The position numbers were made by a program, and so were the translations under genes. A DNA stretch of 64,000 nt from an uncultured Christensenellaceae bacterium (GTDB taxonomy: Bacteria > Bacillota > Clostridia > Christensenellales > UBA3700). This document shows positions 60,239-64,000 of this stretch, piece after piece (the first letter of the stretch is position 1; the number at the start of each line of letters is the position of its first letter). The notes beneath the pieces are model-generated. The model was not told where the DNA came from, made no database searches, and saw only the letters and a list, made by a program, of their open reading frames with translations. Location: positions 98,452-162,451 of the forward strand of contig CALWKW010000004.1 in the NCBI GenBank assembly GCA_944381365.1. The letters run 5' to 3'.

Positions 60239-60801
60239 TGAAAATTGCAATCATAGGTGGTATCGGAAGCGGAAAAAGTGCAGTAGTCCATACAATATCA
60301 GGACTAGGGTATATCGTGTGCGATTGCGATGCCATATACAAGGAGATTTGTACTACAAAAGAATATATCGATAAAATCGATAAGTATTTTGATGTCGTGA
60401 AAGACGGTATAATCGACAAAAAAGCATTGTCAGAAATCGTATTCAGCGACAAAGAAAAATTGGCTCTTCTCAACAGCATTGCTCATCCTCTTGTGTTTGA
60501 TAGAGTGGATAAATTGAGCCAAAAGAGCAAAGACAATATATTTATCGAAGTGTCGGCTTTTGATATGAGTATGAAAGACAGATTTGACAAAATAATTTTT
60601 GTAGATTGTTCCCACAATAAAAGAGTGGAGAGAATATTAGAAAGAAATCCTTCTTTGAATAAAGATATGATAGAAAAAATAATGTCTAGTCAATTGGATA
60701 TCGAGAAGATGAAAAGCATATCCGATTATGTCATAGTCAATGACGGCGATATGGAAGAATTGAGAAAAAAAGTAAAAGCTATGCTAAAAGATATTAAATA
60801 A
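60238..60801 (+). CDS. coaE: Dephospho-CoA kinase
   Basis: Last step of CoA synthesis; 187 residues. P-loop IGGIGSGKSAVVHTI (about 6-20), DCDAIYKEI, and FIEVSAFDMSMKDRFDKIIFVDC as in CoaE. GGAGG at 60225-60229 sets ATG 60238, which overlaps the polA TAA; the polA-coaE pairing is common in Firmicutes. Confidence 0.93.
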   Translation: MKIAIIGGIGSGKSAVVHTISGLGYIVCDCDAIYKEICTTKEYIDKIDKYFDVVKDGIIDKKALSEIVFSDKEKLALLNSIAHPLVFDRVDKLSQKSKDNIFIEVSAFDMSMKDRFDKIIFVDCSHNKRVERILERNPSLNKDMIEKIMSSQLDIEKMKSISDYVIVNDGDMEELRKKVKAMLKDIK

Positions 60802-60814
60802 TATACATAATTTA

Positions 60815-60841
60815 AAAAGCAGACTATTCGGTCTGCTTTTT
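60815..60841. terminator. Terminator between coaE and the MscS gene
   Basis: AAAAGCAGAC at 60815-60824 pairs with GTCTGCTTTT at 60831-60840; suitable for both strands. Confidence 0.88.
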
Positions 60842-60860
60842 GTTATATTTATTAGACAAA

Positions 60861-61724
60861 TTATTTATTTTTCTTTTTATCTGCGTGCTGGATATTTTCG
60901 GGATTGATATGCACATCGAGTTGAGGATAGGGGATAGATATCTCATATTTGTCAAAAGCTTTTTTTACAGCTTCCATCATATACCAGTGTGCTGTCCAGA
61001 AATCATCAGTCTTTGTATAGAATCTTGCAAGTATATCAATCGAACTTTGTCCGTGATTGCTGATATTTACCAAAGGCTCGGGGTCTGAAAGAATCTGAGG
61101 ACAATTATTTATACATTCTCTTATTGCCATCTTGGCTTTTTCAAAATCATTGTCATAAGATATGCTGAATGTGATATCGTCTCTTCTTGTGCCTTGCTTG
61201 GAGAAATTTATGATTATTGAATTTCCCGCTTTGCTGTTTGGAATAACAATAATTTTATTGTCGCCTGTACGCAAGTATGTGTAAAACAATTTTATATCTT
61301 CTACCGTACCCGATTCGTCCTCTATTTCGATAAAATCTCCTATTTTATAAGGACGCATTACAATTACTACCACACCGCCTGCAAAGTTTGACAGCGAGCC
61401 TTGCAAGGCAAGACCGATAGTCAGTCCTATCGATGTGATTGCAGCGGCAATACTCGATGTTTCGATGCCGAGATAGGTAAGCAGAGTAGCAAAACCTATA
61501 AAAATTATAATTCGTCTTACCCAAGGTATAGAAATTTTTCTAATGGTTTCATCGACATGCTTTTTTTGCAAAGATTTGTCGATTTTTTTGCATATAGCTT
61601 TTATGATAGCACAAAACAGTGCAAATATTATAAGAGCAATTACTATCTTTAGTCCTTCAGTGACTATCCATTCGCAGGCTTTTGTAAAAAGGTCTGCAAA
61701 AGTAACAGACAATAAATAATTCAT
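60861..61724 (-). CDS. MscS family mechanosensitive ion channel
   Basis: 287 residues with three N-terminal membrane segments (about 17-42, 65-88, 93-118) and a cytoplasmic beta domain. The pore helix has GLTIGLALQGSLSNFAGGVVVIV by its blocks (LALQGSLSNFAGG is diagnostic), then MRPYKIGDFIEIEDESGTVEDI. Opens on membrane tension to release solutes on osmotic downshock. GGAGGAG precedes the start. Confidence 0.93.
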   Translation of the reverse strand: MNYLLSVTFADLFTKACEWIVTEGLKIVIALIIFALFCAIIKAICKKIDKSLQKKHVDETIRKISIPWVRRIIIFIGFATLLTYLGIETSSIAAAITSIGLTIGLALQGSLSNFAGGVVVIVMRPYKIGDFIEIEDESGTVEDIKLFYTYLRTGDNKIIVIPNSKAGNSIIINFSKQGTRRDDITFSISYDNDFEKAKMAIRECINNCPQILSDPEPLVNISNHGQSSIDILARFYTKTDDFWTAHWYMMEAVKKAFDKYEISIPYPQLDVHINPENIQHADKKKNK

Positions 61725-61809
61725 ATACTCCTCCTAAGTAAGAATGTTTACTAAATAATACCAAAATATAATCAGAATAGCAATAAAATTATAAAAATTT
61801 TTATGCTTA

Positions 61810-61839
61810 TTGACTTTGTGTGTGACTATATAATAAAAT
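61810..61839 (+). promoter_or_regulatory. Putative promoter of msrA
   Basis: TTGACT at 61810-61815, 18 bases, TAAAAT at 61834-61839. Confidence 0.55.
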
Positions 61840-61865
61840 CAGTATGTAAAAATAAGGAGTAATTT

Positions 61866-62342
61866 ATGGAAACAATTTATTTTGCTGGCGGCTGTCTTTG
61901 GGGAGTGCAAGCTTTTATCAGAACATTAAAAGGCGTTGTGTCTACCGAAGCGGGTAGGGCAAACGGCACATCACAAAGTTTATATGGCGAATATGACGGC
62001 TATGCTGAATGTGTTAAGACCGTATTTGATCCCGAAGTGGTTTCTGTATATGAGCTGATGAATTATTTTTTTGAGATAATCGATCCGTATAGTCTTAATA
62101 AGCAAGGAGAAGATGTAGGGAAGAAATACAGAAGCGGTGTTTATAGTGAGAATGAAAGACACTTAAAAGAGGCAAAAGAGTATATTGAAAAGCGAGATAA
62201 CAAAGAGCGTATAGTCGTTGAAGTTTTGCCATTGACCAATTATGTAAGAAGTGCAGAAGAGCATCAGGACAGATTGGAAAAATATCCCAATGATTATTGT
62301 CATATACCCAAAGCTCTTTTGAATAAGTATAAAAAAAAATAA
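61866..62342 (+). CDS. msrA: Peptide methionine (S)-S-oxide reductase
   Basis: Repairs oxidised methionine; 158 residues. The active-site Cys is in FAGGCLWGVQA (usually GCFWG; here Leu replaces Phe). YAECVKTVFDP, the central FEIIDPYSLNKQGEDVGKKYRSG by its blocks (GEDVGKKYRSG) and EEHQDRLEKYP match the family. AAGGAG precedes ATG 61866. No MsrB domain is fused. Confidence 0.93.
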   Translation: METIYFAGGCLWGVQAFIRTLKGVVSTEAGRANGTSQSLYGEYDGYAECVKTVFDPEVVSVYELMNYFFEIIDPYSLNKQGEDVGKKYRSGVYSENERHLKEAKEYIEKRDNKERIVVEVLPLTNYVRSAEEHQDRLEKYPNDYCHIPKALLNKYKKK

Positions 62343-62433
62343 TATTCAGTTTGTTATTTTATGTTGATATACACAGCAAATTTATATTCAACTAAAAATG
62401 CGTTTATCGGATTAAAATATTTTAAATGGAATA

Positions 62434-62463
62434 AAAAATCGAGAGGAAATCCTCTCGATTTTT
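62434..62463. terminator. Terminator between msrA and the recombinase
   Basis: AAAAATCGAGAGG at 62434-62446 pairs with CCTCTCGATTTTT at 62451-62463. It can serve both strands. Confidence 0.9.
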
Positions 62464-64000
62464 ATATAAGCATTGTCGCTTTATTTGGTGCACCGAAGTT
62501 CAATATGCTTGAACTTATAGGAAAAGAATAAACAGCTTGAGAGTTTTCAGACTGTTTTTCAATTTGTTCTAGATATTCTTTTGTTACTTTTGGTCTATCG
62601 TTTTTATCAGTAAAGTTGTATGTAATAATTATTCTGTCAGGGTAGTAAATTACTTCTCTTATAAAAGTATTTATAATTAGTTTGCTTATCAGCTTTTTGT
62701 CAGCATTATCATATATTACGGATTTTAGATATTGTTTTATATCGTCTAAAGATAGGTGAGTATAGTTTTTTAGTTTTTCTTTGTCAATCTCTATTTCCTT
62801 TTGCATAATAAACTTCTCTAATTCTATGAGTCTGGATTTTGTTTGTTCGGTAATAATGCCTTGTTCGATAGCTTTTATCAAATTGTTACTGGCTTTTACG
62901 GCATCATCTTTTTGCTTGATAAGTAAGTTAAGAGCAGTATCGTCTTTTAATATTTGCATATGCAAGTTGTATATTTTCTCGGATAAGAAATCTATAGCTT
63001 TATCGTTTTTTAGAAAAGCCAAAGTATGATTAATTACCATATCCTCTAAGAGGCTTTTTTTCACTGATTTTACTTTGCAATCGTGGCGATTTTTTCTTTG
63101 GGATAAACATACATAGTAGTAATGTATATCTCCTGTTTTGCTAGTACCGCTTTCACCGCTCATTCGTTCTTTGCATAATCCGCAATAAAGTTTTCCTGAC
63201 AAGAAATATTCAAATACTTCTTTTTTACGGCTCGGAGCAATTTTGTTATCTTCGTTGATTAGCTGCACTTTTTCCCATAAATCATCGCTTATAATTCTAG
63301 GGTAGACTTTGTCATAGATTTCACCTTTGTGTTCCAATATGCCTGTATATTTTTTATTATGTAGCATTAGATAAATAGCTTTTTCGTTAAATGGTTTGCC
63401 TGTTTTTCTGACTATACCATTTTGATTTAATTTATTGAGAATAGTCTTTGCGTTAAAGCCTTGCGAATACATAGTAAATATATCTACTACGATAGAAGCC
63501 TCATATTCATTTATGTATAGTTTCTTATCTTTTCTGTCATAGCCATACATTAAATAACCGCCTGTGCAGTTGCCTTTGAGCCAACTTTCTCTTATGCCTC
63601 TGTTTACTTTTTGAGCGAGTTCTTCTGAATAATACTGGTTAAAGCCTTCGAGTAAGGCTTCCATAAGAGTACCTTCGGGAGTATCGGGGATATTTTCCAT
63701 AGCTGATATGAGTTTAACTCCATTGTCTTTAAGAGTTTTCTTATGAACTACCGATTCATACTTATTGCGAGAGAATCTGTCTAATTTATAAACGATTACG
63801 ACATCGAATTGTTTTTTGTAGCTATCCTTGATCATCTTTTGGAAAGCAACTCTGTTATCGGTTGTACCGCTTACGGCTCTATCGATATATGTATCTATAA
63901 TTATAATGTTATTTTTCTTTGCATACTCATTGCACACACGAAGTTGACCTTCGATAGATTGTTCAGTCTGACTATCTGAACTATAACGGGCATATATAAC
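62462..64000 (-). CDS. Large serine recombinase (N-terminal few residues outside window)
   Basis: The minus-strand frame is open to the window edge, giving 512 visible residues. The visible N-terminus VIYARYSSDSQTEQSIEGQL contains the catalytic Ser of the resolvase domain; YKLDRFSRNKYE is the second conserved block. The recombinase domain (GYLMYGYDRKDKKL onward) and zinc-ribbon (LYCGLCKERMSG ... YYYVCLSQRKNRHDC) and a coiled-coil region follow, so it is a full-size integrase/transposase-type protein. Such genes lie at one end of integrated elements. The codon use is more AT-ending than in the neighbouring genes. The element body would be to the right. Confidence 0.9.
   Translation of the reverse strand, partial: VIYARYSSDSQTEQSIEGQLRVCNEYAKKNNIIIIDTYIDRAVSGTTDNRVAFQKMIKDSYKKQFDVVIVYKLDRFSRNKYESVVHKKTLKDNGVKLISAMENIPDTPEGTLMEALLEGFNQYYSEELAQKVNRGIRESWLKGNCTGGYLMYGYDRKDKKLYINEYEASIVVDIFTMYSQGFNAKTILNKLNQNGIVRKTGKPFNEKAIYLMLHNKKYTGILEHKGEIYDKVYPRIISDDLWEKVQLINEDNKIAPSRKKEVFEYFLSGKLYCGLCKERMSGESGTSKTGDIHYYYVCLSQRKNRHDCKVKSVKKSLLEDMVINHTLAFLKNDKAIDFLSEKIYNLHMQILKDDTALNLLIKQKDDAVKASNNLIKAIEQGIITEQTKSRLIELEKFIMQKEIEIDKEKLKNYTHLSLDDIKQYLKSVIYDNADKKLISKLIINTFIREVIYYPDRIIITYNFTDKNDRPKVTKEYLEQIEKQSENSQAVYSFPISSSILNFGAPNKATMLI
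62496..62516. repeat. 21-base interrupted palindrome in the recombinase 3' end
   Basis: AAGTTCAA (62496-62503), TATGC, TTGAACTT (62509-62516). It lies in the last codons of the recombinase, 54 bases from its stop codon. Confidence 0.5.

Overview
This 64 kb window is AT-rich chromosomal DNA from a low-GC, Gram-positive bacterium, most likely an anaerobic, spore-forming member of the Clostridia (Bacillota). The call rests on gene order and content. The left third follows the conserved Firmicute order ligA / yicC-gmk-rpoZ-coaBC-priA-def-fmt-rsmB-rlmN / rsgA-rpe / spoVM / rpmB / yloU-yloV / recG. A 24-codon spoVM sits exactly where sporulating relatives carry it. The HisZ plus short HisG pair and the vegetative TTGACA/TATAAT promoters fit the same group. 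No tRNA, rRNA or CRISPR array was seen.

Layout. 1-17.5 kb is housekeeping: DNA ligase tail, nucleotide and CoA synthesis, replication restart, formyl-Met handling, rRNA modification, ribosome assembly GTPase, SpoVM, L28, YloU/YloV and RecG. The block lacks remA, prpC/prkC and thiN, which commonly sit in it; a NUDIX gene occupies the prpC/prkC position. 17.8-24.6 kb is a histidine operon, hisZ-G-D-B-H-A-F-IE, without hisC or a histidinol-phosphatase gene. 24.7-25.7 kb is an orphan HMG-CoA-lyase-like aldolase. 25.9-27.5 kb is a membrane protein with a degenerate McrB-like AAA+ domain. 27.7-33.8 kb is ilvB-ilvC-ilvD-ilvA-ridA: threonine is deaminated by IlvA, RidA clears the reactive enamine/imine by-products, and IlvB, IlvC and IlvD build branched-chain 2-oxoacids.

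34-43 kb holds single genes, mostly with their own promoters and terminators: an MMPL/RND exporter, a sugar-phosphate isomerase-like TIM barrel, Pgi, a HAD phosphatase, a degenerate ABC ATPase and an S41 peptidase. 43.4-46.4 kb is a transporter operon (TM1266-like regulator, lipoprotein, permease, ATPase) behind a leader that ends in an intrinsic terminator and contains a possible leader peptide. 46.5-48.7 kb has two small unknown proteins, a cysteine desulfurase and a divergent DUF3343 gene. 48.9-62.3 kb has a CNNM/CBS protein, a long-form IleS, an RNA methyltransferase, a pseudouridine synthase, a Na/Pi cotransporter with a PhoU-like domain and lysine-rich tail, PolA-CoaE, an MscS channel and MsrA. 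The right end enters a large serine recombinase, probably the edge of an integrated element.

Most unusual points: (1) the membrane-anchored McrB-like protein with Walker A, sensor 1 and arginine finger all lost; (2) a set of genes whose -10 box lies only 6-8 nt before the ATG with no Shine-Dalgarno, suggesting leaderless mRNAs; (3) rsgA with no usable ATG/GTG/TTG and a well-placed ATT; (4) four copies of the palindrome TTGAACANTGTTCAA (one with C for A at position 6 of the right context, see entries) between 10 and 15.3 kb; (5) the attenuator-like leader at 43.4-43.6 kb.
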